Source: Brachyhypopomus gauderio
Taxonomy: Eukaryota > Chordata > Actinopteri > Gymnotiformes > Hypopomidae
Reading direction: 5' to 3'
NCBI RefSeq assembly: GCF_052324685.1
Contig: NC_135212.1
Location: 45,005,212 to 45,069,211 of the forward strand
Length of the DNA: 64,000 nucleotides
Positions 46,138 through 61,295 of the stretch are shown here, piece after piece. Made by a program: the position numbers and the translations under genes. Positions within the stretch are counted from its first letter, which is position 1; every line of letters begins with the position of its first letter. The notes below the pieces were generated by a model. It had not been told where the DNA came from. It ran no database searches and saw nothing but the letters and a program-made list of their open reading frames with translations.

Positions 46138-49100
46138 CTCTTTAAGACACCTTTCCTGGCTGCTATCTGCTAGGCTATTTCTCTCATATGTCCGAATGCT
46201 AATTTTTTGCTAATCTTATGCTAGATTAGCATAGCATGCTAGATTAGCATAGCATGCTAAATTAGCGTAAGTCTGTTTTCCTTCTGTGTTTTAGGTGTCT
46301 CTGAGTGTGGATAGGGGTGTGTTATCAGTTGACAATGATCTGGAAGGTGTGCAGGTGGCGGGTCAGGACCAGAGCAAAATAAGCCTCTCCTCCTCCCACC
46401 TAGACCATCTCAACCACCTGCTCAGCACAGTGATGTACAAGACCAGTGTCTACCACATCAGGACAAGTGACACGGGTAGGGACCTACACTGTGTCACTAA
46501 CACTGCATTACATGTTATAGACTGGAACAACAAGGACATCCATGCACATACTTCATAAGACCATAAAACAAGTTGTTACATATTAAATGCATCCTAAACT
46601 TTTAAACAGTCCAAGGAACAAGAACCTTAACTACAGTATAACTGTAGAACCTTTTGTCCAAAAATACGGAGTTGTGCTAACGGTTCGCCCAATGGAGGAT
46701 GGGTTCCCTTTTGAGTCTTGGTCCTCCTGAGGTTTCTTCCTAATCTCCACCATCATAGGGAGTTTTTCCTTGCCACTGTCGCCTTCGGCTTACTCATTAG
46801 GGATCTGGACCCATACGATTGTAAAGCTGCTTTGTGATAACGTGTTGTTAAAAGCGCTATATAAATATAATAAAGACTTTGACTATAATAAGACCAAAAA
46901 ACAAGGTCTCAGATATGGGATTTAAAACTAAAATATCCGTATTTATACCTTACACCAATTTGTGGTGGTCAGCTTTGTCAAATATTTCAATAGCTTTTAA
47001 AATGTCCATCATAAGAGCATAAAACAAGTTATTGTGACGCCGAGGGCATCGGGACAGAGGCAGCCAGAGACGGGGGTTGAACAGAAGGATGTTTATTATC
47101 CATGGCAACCAAACCAGTAAAGCTCTTAGCGCGCACACACTGCAAGTGATGCAAAGTAAAGCTCGTAGCGCACAGAGGTAGGGAACGCAGTGATGGACTC
47201 GCTGGGACCAGAGATGCTCATGTAGCGGCAATGTGCAGCACTGGACCAGACAACCTGCGGGCTTAAGAAGAGCAAAGTAAATAAGAAACAGGTGTTCAGT
47301 ATGCTGGTGATTGTGACTGTGGGAGTGGTTGCGGGGGTGTGTGCTGGGATCGGCTGCTGGCCGGGATGTGCGCCCTCTGGTGGCGACCCGGCCCCCTCAC
47401 CGTGACAGTTATATTACGTTAAGTGCATCCGAATCAACATCCTTGTTTTGTGGTCTTATGATGGACCGTTTTAAGTTATTGAAATGTTTAAACAAAAATT
47501 GACCACCACAAAGAGGTAAGAGGTAGAAATACCCATTCAAGAGTTGTAGGTTGTTGTTTAGGATCCACTTAATGTAATACAACTTCTTTGGTGGTGGCGA
47601 ACATTTTATTCAACAGAGTAGCTTATTAATTTTTTTTTACAAGCTGTCCGCAACCCACCCAGAATGTGTCCGACCCACCAGTTGAGAATCAAATGTAAAT
47701 GTGCCATATTTGTCAATTGTGATTTTTCACCATAATCGAAATTTGTCCTTCGCATTTACCCATCTGTGCAATTAGAACACACACACAAACACACACACTA
47801 GTGATTACTAGGGGGCTGTGGTGCACATGAGCCCAGAGCGGGCAGAGTGGGCAGCCCTAGCCCGGTGCCCGGGGAGCAGCTGGGGTTAGGTGCCTTGCTC
47901 AATGGCACCTCAGTCATGGCCTCAGGCCTGGGAATCGAACCCACGACTCTCCAGTCACAAGACCAGTTCCCTACCACAGGACCATGACTGCCCCTAAAAT
48001 CACACCTCTAGGGCACACCTTTTCAAGCCCTATAGTATTTCCTTCAGGAAATGCAAATCTAGTTTTTCATGACACTACACACACTCTAACAGGCAGTTAT
48101 AATTTGAAATTCTGAACATTCTGCCATTCATAAATTTATGAAAAACTACAAGTCCTATCGACTCAAAAAATACTTGTGCACAAGTCAGTGTCAAGACCTT
48201 CAAAACGCAGATTGAACGTAGTCTGTACGTTAAGCGGTTCAGGCTGTATTGTAAGAAGAAGATGATGAAGAAGAAGCAGAAGAACACTGCATTACATGTT
48301 ATAGACTGAAACAACAAGGACCTCCATGAATAAACATCTTGCTAGCAGTACTAGCTAAATAGCTATTTCACTTGAAATATAATGGTTATACATGATTTCT
48401 ACCATGATTCTAGACATGATTTCTGCTTTAAAGAACTGGAAAATTTACTTAACCCTTAGGTTTGGGATATTTTGGCCATTTTGGAATACATTAGATTTTG
48501 CCTTTAGATACCACCTTAGATAATGTTTACTAACAGACAGGTTATTCTTCTCTGACTTTATCAACATGTTGTGACGTCAGCAATGAGGGCACAGAAAGGG
48601 TTTTGTTTCACATCTTGATTATCCATGAAGACAAACAATAGTAAAGGGCTGTCATGGCAACTGGCGAGGCACATAAGCTCGGAGTCACCCCAAGGCGTAA
48701 ACGAAGCACAGAGTTGACCTTGATAAAGTCAGTCTAAGCAGCACGCAGGGACTGTCTCCTTAGTACCGTTGGCGTAGCAATGTGAAGCCAGGTAATCGGG
48801 GACCTGTGGGCTGAAATAATAAACTGAGAAGTGAAGACAGGTGCGTGCGATCTCAATAAATGGGTGACTGAGTGGCAGAGTGTGTGCGGTCCTGCCTCTG
48901 TGGGCGGGGACGGCACCTCATGAAACATACCGGACTCCAAAAAACGGCAAACAAAAACTAGAATGACATTTCAAGCCAGGACCTTTTGACACAAGTTGAC
49001 AGGAATGTTCAGCTGGGCTGTGTTTTTATGTCGTGCCATCTTGAACCAGTCGTGTGGTTTGTTAATGAATCCAGAGGACCGGAACTAGGATGTGATCTTT

Positions 49101-52100
49101 GATCACATAAAAAGTGAGCAAACACAGGCATATGACTGAAACTATAAAAGAAAACCAACAAAAACCACATTGCCTATAAACGTAAAAGCACGTTATTGTA
49201 AAACAAGAAAAAAAACATAGAACACTTTACCTCACAAATAAAGGTGTGTTTGTACACGCCTAAAGAGGGATGTTTTACATATATGAACAAAGACAAATGA
49301 CATGTAAATCATGTAGTATCTTTGATATAATTATCAGTGTGTATCAAGCCAGAAGCATACACACCATTATGCCATAAATGTAAATGTAGATGTTTGGAGT
49401 ATGATTACCGTCATACTCCAAACATCTCCAAAACATTATGATTTATGTGAGAGCTCAAAGATGCGCTTAAATCAAGCAGGTTTGACAGAAACAAGGAACA
49501 TGCGTGCTCGATTTAACCTTTATTTTTGTGCTTTCACATAAAAGAAGGTAATGTCATTACATGTAGATGCTGCAGAAATGGTTGCTGACTAGGGAAATGC
49601 ACAGAAGAAATCCCAGAATTCTCTTTTTGGAAAAAAATAATCTCACTAAAACACTGCAGTAAAATCCTCAGTCTGAAATGTGCTATCCAACAGTGATCCA
49701 GTGATCTATCTCTTCAGTTCACTTCTCTTTTGAGGACTATGAGGCGTTATTCCCCATTACAATCAGAAGACCTTCGGTACCAGTTCTCTACGATCCTGGA
49801 AAAGGTGAGACTGCCCCTTGTGAATAGTAAAGCTCCAAGATAATGTTTACCAGGACTGTTTACTAAGTGACAGCATGTGCACTAAAGCCTGGATATAAAA
49901 GATCTGTGTCAAATTTTAGTCATTGTTTGTAGTTTTAAAAAAATGGCACAGTACAGGTGTATAGTAAGTCAGTAAGTACAGGAACACATAAACTTAAAAA
50001 TTTATAAATGTGGTGTGGTATTATACAAAATGATGGGCTTAATCAAAAGCAAACACTACAACTGAATAACACCATCCTATGGCTGCTTCTATTTCAATGC
50101 AGACATTAACTCTCAGGTCACAGTAGTCACCAAGACATTTCTACGATACACTGAGTTAAAGGTTCTCATCGACAGTATCCGTCAGTTTTATCCAGACATT
50201 AAGATCATCATTGCTGATGATAGTCTGGTCCCAGAAAAGGTGACTGGCACCAACATAGAGCATTACATCATGCCCCCTGCACAGGTAAACACATCCTGTT
50301 TGTTTGAGTACATATTTAAAATAAAAATACAAAAGCTACAAAAGGAATTAGATTTGCATTTTCTAAAGGAAATACATAGTGCTTGAAAGAGCAAGTCTGT
50401 GTGTGTAGTGGGTTTGAGAGAGATGTGTGTGTGAGAGAGATGTATGTATGTTTGTGTGTGTCTGTGTGGAGTGGGTATGGGAGAGAGATGTACAGTATGT
50501 GTGTTTGGGGGGGGACATTCAAAAATAACTGTCACTCTGTCACTCTTTTCTTAGTGGAGAAGCCTTATTTTAGTCTGATTTGCACCCTCTGAACAAATGT
50601 TCGTAGTTCGGGACATATTTAACTTATCGCTTAACTGAAGAGATGGTGAGATGATTGATCATGATTTTGGTGTAATTGTGTGTGGTGACCCAAAAATGAC
50701 AAGTTAAAAACACAGAGAAATCTCAACAAAGCTGAATCTGATACTGAGAAATTTATATTGGGGGCCAATGGGCCAGTTTTCTGTGTCTAGTGCCAAACAA
50801 ATGCTCATAACTCTAAAACTAATTGATCAATTGATAAGGATTTTACAACAGTTTATCCAGGACATTTTTGCTCATTTTTCATGCCAGCACACACTCTAAC
50901 TGGCAGTTATAATTTGAAATTCTGAACATTCTGCCATTCATTTTAAACTTAAATTTATTAAAAACTTGACTCCAAAAATGGATAGCACTCCTGTACATTA
51001 AGTGGTTTGGGCTGCACATGCCTGATGTCTTTGTCTTCCTTGTAACTGCGATAAAGTTGGTTTCACATTCGCTTATACGCATATTCAGAATTAGAAGTGT
51101 TGTTTAAAATGTACTACTGTCACCATCTACAAATTACCGTCTACAAATGAAAGTGGCGGTCATAAAAGCCCCAGAGCACCGAGCACTCGGCAAACATTTT
51201 AATATCTTTTAAACTATCCTTCATAAGACCATAAAACAAGTTGTTACATATTAAATGCATCCTAAACTTTTAAACAGTCCAAGGAACAAGAACCTTAACT
51301 ACAGTATAACTGTAGAACCTTTTGTCCAAAAATACGGAGTTGTGCTAACGGTTCGCCCAATGGAGGATGGGTTCCCTTTTGAGTCTTGGTCCTCCTGAGG
51401 TTTCTTCCTAATCTCCACCATCTTAGGGAGTTTTTCCTTGCCACTGTCACCTTTGGCTTGCTCATTAGGGATCTGGACCCATACGATTGTAAAGCTGCTT
51501 TGTGACGTGTTATTAAAAGCGCTATATAAATATAATAAAGACTTTGACTTTGATAATAAATGACTTTATAATAAGACCATAAAAAATCTCAGATATGGGA
51601 TTTAAAACTAAAATATCCGTATTTATACCCTACACCAATTTGTGGTGGTCAGCTTTGTCAAATATTTCAATAGCTTTTAAAATGTCCATCATAAGAGCAT
51701 AAAACAAGTTATATTACGTTAAGTGCATCAACATCCTTGTTTTGTGGTCTTATGATGGACCGTTTAAAAGTTATTGAAATGTTTAAACAACAATTGACCA
51801 CCACAAAGAGGTAAGAGGTAGAAATACCCATTCAAGAGTTGTAGGTTGTTGTTTAGGATCCACTTAATGTAATACAACTTCTTTGGTGGTTAAGCGGTTC
51901 AGGCTGTATTGGAGGAAGAAGAAGAAGAAGATGAAGAAGCAGAAGAATAAGAAGCAGTGGGATAACAATATAGTGCTTTTCAAGCACTAAGATAGAAAAG
52001 AGATTGTTCTTTAGTGGTTATAGCTACTGTATGTCAGGTATCCGTATAACCCGGAGCGATCCTAGGATCAAAGCTTTAGGGGTGCTCAGCTTTAGCTTGC

Positions 52101-55100
52101 CAGATAAAAAGCTACATAGCCACACCCCTATACAATACAACACATCTACCAAAAACAACATAGTGTGATCGGTGGTTCAGTGCTTCAAAAAGAGGACTGC
52201 TGTTAAAGAGATGTCTGCCACTTGCTCGATTAACCTGTCACACTAATGGAGTGTAAATTCACCATAAGGACTCGTCTGCTCCCCTATATGAATTAATCTA
52301 ATGAGCACTTCTGCTGCCATGTTTCAAAAAACTCAACTGTACTGCTAGCGTGCTATAGTCCTGTACTGATTGGCCGCCTGAGGTGGAAAGCTGTGGAACC
52401 CGATTGGCTGAATAATGTGGAGGGCTGTGGAATCTGATTGACTGACTGTAGTGGAAGACCATGAAGATGAAAATGCATTCTGCTCAGAATGCATTTTCAA
52501 AATGCATTTTAACACAGACTGAGTGGTGTTGGTATCATAATGTTATTGCAAACAGGAGAGGTGCTATTTCCCCTTTTTAGTGTGGAGGTGAAGTGCATTA
52601 TCAAGGAATGCAAATGCATATTAAGTGAATAGCATTTTAATTATATTTTTGATACAACCTTTGCATGATCACATGAAAGTTGGTCATTCAAATTGGGAAA
52701 TATATTTTCATTTAAATAAAGGCACAAATAATGCAGCAAAATGCATGTGTAAATGAAATATGAATAGACGTCTACCAAATTGCAAATGTAAATGGAATTA
52801 TTGAATTTGAATTTGAACTGAGCGCAATGTTGCTTATGTGAGTGGAACATGTAAATGCAAATTTAGGATTACATTGCCATTTTGCATATTATATTTACAT
52901 TTTAATATTGACACAGAATAACTTCCATAGATATTTAGACAGAAACTGAGGCTTAAAAACCCTGATTAATATCCCATTTAACAAAACTAAAACCCTACAA
53001 AGTTCCTGCGTAAAATAATCCTAATGAGATAAAATAAGAACTGCTTCCATGAAATGTCTCTGATATTACAAGCATCCTTTAACCTCTTGTCCCATTAACT
53101 GTTTTGTCCTGATAAGTAAATAGGCCATGATTCAACTGTGCTTCCACAGGGCTGGTTTGCAGGCAGAAACCTGGCTGTCTCACAGGTCACAAGCAAGTAC
53201 TTCCTGTGGGTGGATGACGACTTTGTATTCCTTAATAAAACACACATTGAAAAATTTGTGGAGGTTATGGAGGCCGTTCCTGATTTGGATGTGGTGAGAA
53301 ACTGTGGTCATGTTGACAGTTTATTTGCATGGCGTGACTCAGTCACTCCTTAATTCTCGAGCTTTTCCTCCCTGATCTCCTCTTTCCTCAGATTGGTGGT
53401 GATGTTGATGGAAACCAGTTCTACTTCAGTCTCATGTATGAGGAGGGTGACGAGGAAGGCGGCTGCATGAGACGCGTCCATGGCCACACACACAGCCCCC
53501 TGCCCGGCTTTGACGGCTGCTACTTAGTAGATGGAGTCGTCAACTTTTTCCTGGCTCGGACAGACGCGGTACGAAAGGTTGGATTTGACCCTTTCCTGAA
53601 AAGAGTAGCTCACACAGGTATGATGTCCGCCTCCCTCTTCTAATATTCTCACACTGGTTCTCATATTCTCAGCTACAATTACCAGGTCCTGTTTTCACTT
53701 CCGTTTAATCTTGCATCATAGCAGCAGCTAAAAAATTGTTTTGAACTGTTCCTTAGTTCAATACAGCATTATGCATATTTGTTATGTTAATGAGGGAGCA
53801 AAACAAAAATGTTAAGCTGGAATAGCAGCTATCATTTAGCGATGAACAATTACATGTCCCTTCATGAATTGACATTTGGGGTTTTCAGGAGAAAGTTCGC
53901 TGAAGATACCAGCGAGGGTCGAGGCAAGCTGTTTTAGACGCAGACACAACCAGACACAGACAGGCCAAGGGACGTCCAATGTAGCAGCAGCTCCATAATC
54001 AGCGAAACGGAAATCTTTGTGATCTTTTGCCAGCACCTCAATATTCACTGTATATCACTGTAGACAGTGTGAAGAGGTTGTACTCAAATCTTGTGCAGAG
54101 ATGGATGCACTTTAGGCAGGTCCAAACATGTATTTGAGAAAAACTGTAAAAATGCTGCTGAACAGTTTTGCACTCTTGCCCTAACATCTCCTGCGACACA
54201 CCACTGAGAAGGTGTCACAAAGGATCATTTCATGTTTCCATGGAGTGAAGACCACATGTAAAGACAACTCACCAGGTCACTCCATGGAAACATGAAATGA
54301 TCCTTTGTCCTATGGCTCTGTGTGTGAGCCCTTTGACCTTCTCAGTGGTGTGTCGCAGGAGATGTTAGGGTAAGAGTGCAAAACTGTTCAGCAGTATCTT
54401 TACATGTGGTCTTAGTTATGATCTCAAAAGGTAAGATGTTGCCTTACCTGTTGATGGGGTCCGTTGATGATGGAGATCACCAATGAAGGTGATGTTTTCA
54501 TTTTTCATGCACTCCAACAGAGTAAAGCAATAGTGGACTACTTCAGGTACGTTATTTAGGGTGCTATATCTTATGAGGGGTGCTATATCTTATGAGGATG
54601 AGGAAAAGCTGGTGCCAATATTTGTTGTTAGTATGGCAGAAGTCACATTTGGCAGCAGAAGTAAAGAACACTAGACATTTTCATTAATGTTTTCATACTG
54701 TTCCAAACTGGATTGCCACATATGGTGGTCATTGCCAATTCTGTGTTTATGTTGCCAATAATAAATACTGACTCTTGAGAAGGGACTTTGCTGATGGTTG
54801 CACCCAGTTCATCATAGAACGTGTCCATAGCTTTTTCAGTATCTCAGTTCCTTCACTTGGTGTTAAGATCCAGCTCTTTGATCTAAGTGAACCTATTTAT
54901 ACACTTGAAAGAACATTTTATATCTAGAATTGAACATATTTAGTAATAGCACTTAAATTGTCTTGTATTCTATAACCATGTATTGTATGGTATGTCTCAT
55001 TCTAGGCTTCAGCAGTAGTACTTGCTGCTGTTCACTTCCAGCAGTATCTCAGTTTAATGGTACTTTTAGACTCTACATTTGTGCTAGCTAGGGATACTTT

Positions 55101-56973
55101 TCTGAATAAAAAGAAAAATTGCATTTTTGTGCAATACCAAAAATGTAATGTAAACAGGATGATTTTCTTCTCCTAAGTGGGATGATTTACTCGCCTTTGT
55201 CATTTGCCATTACATTATGTCACAGAACATTATATTATATACAGTATATTATATAAAACTAGATTTGCATTTCCTGAAGGAAATACTAGAGGGTTGAAAA
55301 GGTGTGCTTTGTTCTGACTAAGGTTATTGCTAATACCCTTGAGTCAGGAAGCATAATGTCAACGCCCTGCCTGGGTCCAAGATTTGAGTAGATAGATAGA
55401 TACATACATAGATACATACATAGATACATACATAGATACATACATAGATACATACATACATAGATACATACATACATAGATACATAGATACATACATACA
55501 TAGATACATACATACATAGATACATAGATACATACATAGATACATAGATACATACATACATACATACATAGATACATAGATACATACATAGATACATACA
55601 TACATAGATACATAGATACATAGATACATAGATACATACATACATAGATACATACATACATAGATACATACATACATAGATACATACATACATACATAGA
55701 TACATAGATACATAGATACATACATACATACATACATACATAGATACATAGATACATAGATACATACATACATACATACATACATACATACATAGATACA
55801 TACATACATACATACATTATATCCCAGAGGGAAATTTCTGAAACGTGATGACTCCGCCTAAGTAGTGTGTCTAGACTAGAGTCTAGTATGTATTAAGCTG
55901 TGAATGGTGTGTGGGAATGTATGTGGTGATTATGAAAGTTTGTTGGAATAATGTGATTGAAGTTGTGTAGTTTATATGATGTACATGGTGCGTATTGTGT
56001 ATGAAGGTGTCTAGTGTGCATTGTGTGTATGATGTGTATGAAGGTGTGTATTGTAGTGCGTGTGGTGTGTACATGAGAGAGTGATAGTCTAAGTGATGCA
56101 GTGTGTATGAAAGTGTGGACAGTGAGTGTATAGTATGTGCATAGTGTCTGTGTTTGTTCCTATGTAGTTGAACAACACCATAGGTATATGTCTGTTTGTG
56201 TGTGTGGGTGTGTGTGTGTGTGGTGTGAGAGAGTGAATGTGAATGGTGTATATAATGCATGAAAAAGTGTGAGTGTGTAAATCGATGTAAGTCGATGTGT
56301 GCCGTGTGTATAAAGTGTGTACAGTGTATTCAAAGTGTATGTCTGTGTGTCTGTCTAGGTGAACAACACCTCCTTAGGTTTGTGTCTCTTTGTGTGTGTC
56401 TGTGGGATGTGTGTGAGAAACAGACATGTATGTATGTGTGGGAGGGGGGAGCTGCTGGTTGAGTGTAATGTGTAGAGTCTAGTGTGTGTTATGGTGTCTG
56501 GGAATGTATGTGGTGTGTATGAAAGTGTGTTGGAAAAATGTGTATGAAGATGTGTAGTGTGTATTGTATTGTGTATTGTGTATATGTTGCATATGTTGTG
56601 TGTATGAAGGTGTGCAGTGTGTATGACATTAACTCCTTTGGTATGTCTATGTCTGTGTGTATCTCTGTGGAGTTGGTATGAGAGAGATGTGTGTGTGTGT
56701 GTTTGTGCGTGTGCGAGTGTGAGTGTGTATGTATGCATGGTGTGGTGGTGTGTATGAAGGTGGTGTGTATGAAGTTGTGAATGGTGTATATGTTGCATAA
56801 GTTGTGTGTATGAAGGTGGCCAGTGTGTATTGTGTGTATGACAACACCTCCTTAGTTATGTGTGTGTCTGTGTGTTGTTTGTGGAATGTGTATGAGAGAG
56901 ATATATGTATGTGAGTGTGAGGAGTGTGTATGAGAGAGATGTCTGTGTGGTGTGTGTTTTGAGTCGGTATGAG

Positions 56974-57025
<52 letters not shown>

Positions 57026-58923
57026 AGTGGGTATAAGCTATATGTATGTATGTGTGTGTGCATTTCCTGAAGAAAATACAAGAGGGCTTGAAAAGGTGTG
57101 CCCTGTTATGGCTAATACCCCAAAGTGAGGACGCATAATGTGAATGCCCTGCCTGGGACTCAAGATTTGAGTTGCTGGTTGTGAGAAGATTACAGTGTAA
57201 TGTGTGTACAGTATAGTATATATTAAGGTGTGTATGATGTATGATATGATGTGTGGGAATGTATGTAGTCAGAGGCGGTCTTTGCATAGAGGCGTTGCTA
57301 GGCAATTGCCTTGGGCCCCTCCCACTGTAGGGCCCCCTTGTCTAGCTAAAGCCAGGTTCACACTACACGACTTTTCAGTCGTCAGGTTTTTGTGCCGTTC
57401 GCACTACACGACTGGTTGTGCTGTAATCGCGAGTCTTTTAGTTGTTGTGGCTTTCACACTACATGACTGATCGGCGACGCGGGCTCACGAATTAAACGAC
57501 TGGGGAATCGCCGACTCATCTGGCTGCCGTCCAAAAACACGAGACCACGAAAACGAAACACTCGCGAGAACCAGCAACACCACGTAGAAGAAAAAAAATG
57601 TACATGTACTCCACATTTTCGTTATTATTATTTTTTTTACCGTTTAACCACTCCATAGTCCCAAATTGCCAGAATTATTTCATCTCTCCGTTGCAGTGAA
57701 CATAGATATAGTCAATCGCACTATTTCTCCAGTGCTGTCACAATAACTTAAACACAGTGTTGTAGTAAAGTTGTATGAAGCTAGACGCTGCTGTTGACTC
57801 ACAGTCGCCGACTGGGCTACATATTAAACATGCTACATATTAAACATGCTAGATATCTGCCGGTCGTCTGCGATGAGTTGGCGACCACTCGGCGAGCGTC
57901 TTTCAGCAGTTCACACTACACGACTGAGCGAGCGCCGAGTGATCCCCGATTTGCCTCCGACCAGTTTCTGTCGGCGATCTACAAAAACAGTCGGCGACTG
58001 AAAAACCAGCCTAAAATGTAGTGTGAACTTGAACTTATTTCTCGCATATTATTGTTGATGGGCCCCCTAGCTAAATTCGCCTTGAGCCCCCAAATTGCTA
58101 AGTCCGCCACTGTATGTAGTGTGTATGAAGGTGTGTTGGAAAATGCATATGAAGTTGTGTAGAGTGTATGGTGTATATGTTGCATATGTTGTGTGTATGA
58201 AGGTGTGTGTGTGTCTGTGTGGTGTATGTGAGACTGTGTGGTATGGGTATGAGAGAGATGCATGTATGTGCGTGTGTGTGTGTGTGTGTGCGCGTGTGTG
58301 TGGGGGGGAATGTTCAAAAATAACTGTCAGTTTGTCACTGCGGAGTGGAGAAGCCTTGTTTTAGTCTGATTTGCACGCTCTGAACATACTGTTGTTATTC
58401 GGGACATATTTAATCTATCGCTTAACTGAAGAGATTGTCAGAGAAGACATGCCTTGCCGATGATTTTGCTGTAATTGTGTGTGGTTTGACCCAATACAGT
58501 CTGATTTATGACAAGTTAAACACAGAGGCAAATTGTGAAAAAGCCAATTCTGATTGAGAAACTTACATGGGGGCCAGTGGGGCAGTTTTCTGTGCCTAGG
58601 GCCAAACAAATGCTCATAACTACAAAACTGATCAAATGTTTCGATATTTAGGTCTGCCAGAAAGGACAAGTTTGGATGTCTGTAGAGTGTAATGTGTGTA
58701 GAGTCTAGTGTGTGTTATGGTGTGTGGGAATGTATGTGTTGTGTATGAACGTATGTCGGAAAAAAGTTGTGTAGTGTGTATGGTGTATATGTTGTATATG
58801 TGGTGTGTATGAGGGTGTGTTGGAAAATGCATATGAAGTTGTGTAGTGTGTATGGTGTATATGTTGCATATGTTGTGTGTATGAAGGTGTGTGTGTGTGT
58901 GGAGTGGGTATGAGAGAGATATG

Positions 58924-58963
<40 letters not shown>

Positions 58964-60465
58964 GTGGGTATGAGAGAGATGTATGTATGTATGTATGTGT
59001 GCATGTGTGGGCGTGTGTGTGTGTGGAGGGGGTATGATAGAGATGTATGTGCGTGTGTATGTATGTGTGTGTATGTGTTTGTGGTGTGTTACGTCCCCCT
59101 TTCTATGGGTGCACAGGGTTGTCACTGGGTGTAGGGTGGAATATGATAAATACACGGCACAGTGTCAAGCTGAGAGCAACTGGATGTTTTACTAGTCCAG
59201 AGAGCCAACACACAAACCAGATGTACATAGACAGAAGTCTAGACATAAGTAGTAATATCTCAAAACGGGCTAAAGATGGCAATGCCCATTTACCATGCAC
59301 ATACCACATACACAGGTCTGGCTACGGTGGGTCACAGGTGGCATCAAAGCAAGGAAAGAAATATAAGAAAACTCTTCCCTACCTAACAAAACCCCTAACC
59401 TAACAAACATACAAACGTGATGCCCACCTCCTTCCTAACATCTATACAACAAAACAAGGCTACAAACAAAAGAAAAAACACTGACCTACCCCACCATAGC
59501 CTCCCACATGAACAGTGAGCACAGTGTACACTCTGGGGTATACAGGAAACCTGGTAACCCCCTTCACACACCACATGAAACATACAACTAGAACAATGCT
59601 GGCTTTCTGCACAACACTCTGCACAACACACCACTCAGCCACACAACAGACCAACCGTACCATGCAACATAAAAGGCTTGTAACCCAAATCCACAGCAGA
59701 TTTTAAATCCCCACATTGTTCAACCATGTTCACATCCCTGATACTTGTTAAAGCAATGGGTTTGGCTGAACTACCAGTCTGCTGTGAATTTTGCCTCTCC
59801 AGTTTTCTCTTTAATGTCAAACAGTTTGCAGCGATGTGACCAACTTTATGACAGTAATGACACTCCCGTTTGTCTCCAGTATGTGGTGGAGAACCACACG
59901 TACGTGACAGTTTACTGCTCGCCCTCGAAGTTCTCTCCGAGACATTAGAGACAGGTTTAAAACTTTGCTTGTGCGTAAGGATAAACTCATCAGCGATGAT
60001 CGCCGCTTGGGCAACCGTGTTGACAGACCGTTCATTTAAGTGTATGCTCACTCGATCTGGGAGGCAGTTTTTAAACTCCTCCAACAGTATCAGCTCGCGT
60101 AAGGATTCTAAACAGTCAACCTTACTTGCAGAACACCATTTATCAAAGAGAGTCGTCTTCTCTCTCGCAAATTCTACGCACGTCTGAGTTGTCTGTTTCT
60201 TTAAGTTCCTAAACCGCTGTCTATACGCCTCGGGAACCAATTCATATGCACGTAATATCGACGCTTTAACCAAATCGTGTTGCAAGCTGTCCTGTGTGTT
60301 GGAAAAATGTGTATGAAGATGTGTAGTGTGTAGCCTATTGTATTGTGTATTGTGTATTGTGTATATGTTGCATATGTTGTGTGTATGAAGGTGTGCAGTG
60401 TGTATGACATTAACTCCTTTGGTATGTCTATGTCTGTGTGTATCTCTGTGGAGTTGGTATGAGAG

Positions 60466-60520
<55 letters not shown>

Positions 60521-61250
60521 GTGCGTGTGTGAGTGTGTATGTATGCATGGTGTGGTGGTGTGTATGAAGGTGGTGTGTATGAAGTTGTGTATGGTGTATA
60601 TGTTGCATAAGTTGTGTGTATGAAGGTGGCCAGTGTGTATTGTGTGTATGACAACACCTCCTTAGTTATGTGTGTGTCTGTGTGTTGTTTGTGGAATGTG
60701 TATGAGAGAGATATATGTATGTGAGTGTGAGGAGTGTGTATGAGAGAGATGTATGTGTGTCTGTGTGGTGTGTGTTTTGAGTGGGTATGAGAGGTGTGTG
60801 TGTGGAGTGGGTATAAGCTATATGTATGTATGTGTGTGTGCATTTCCTGAAGAAAATACAAGAGGGCTTGAAAAGGTGTGCCCTGTTATGGCTAATACCC
60901 CAAAGTGAGGACGCATAATGTGAATGCCCTGCCTGGGACTCAAGATTTGAGTTGCTGGTTGTGAGAAGATTACAGTGTAATGTGTGTACAGTATAGTATA
61001 TATTAAGGTGTGTATGATGTATGATATGATGTGTGGGAATGTATGTAGTGTGTATGAAGGTGTGTTGGAAAATGCATATGAAGTTGTGTAGAGTGTATGG
61101 TGTATATGTTGCATATGTGTGTATGAAGGTGTGTGTGTGTCTGTGTGGTGTATGTGAGACTGTGTGGTGTGGATATGAGAGAGATGTATGTGTGTGTCTG
61201 TGTGGTGTATGTGAGACTGTGTGGTATGGGTATGAGAGAGATGCATGTAT

Positions 61251-61295
<45 letters not shown>

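Noticed and set aside
47697..47998. tRNA gene suggested by GGGAATCGAACCC
   Set aside because: Only a B-box-like motif is seen; no cloverleaf was found, and the whole unit is a dispersed repeat.
55286..55817. Three overlapping long minus-strand frames of Met-Tyr-Val-Cys type
   Set aside because: They are translations of the TAGA/TACA array, open in several frames at once, with no domain.
59635..60861. 408-codon minus-strand ORF as one protein
   Set aside because: Only about 59640-60290 is gag-like; the N-terminal part is (GT)n sequence read as His/Thr repeats.
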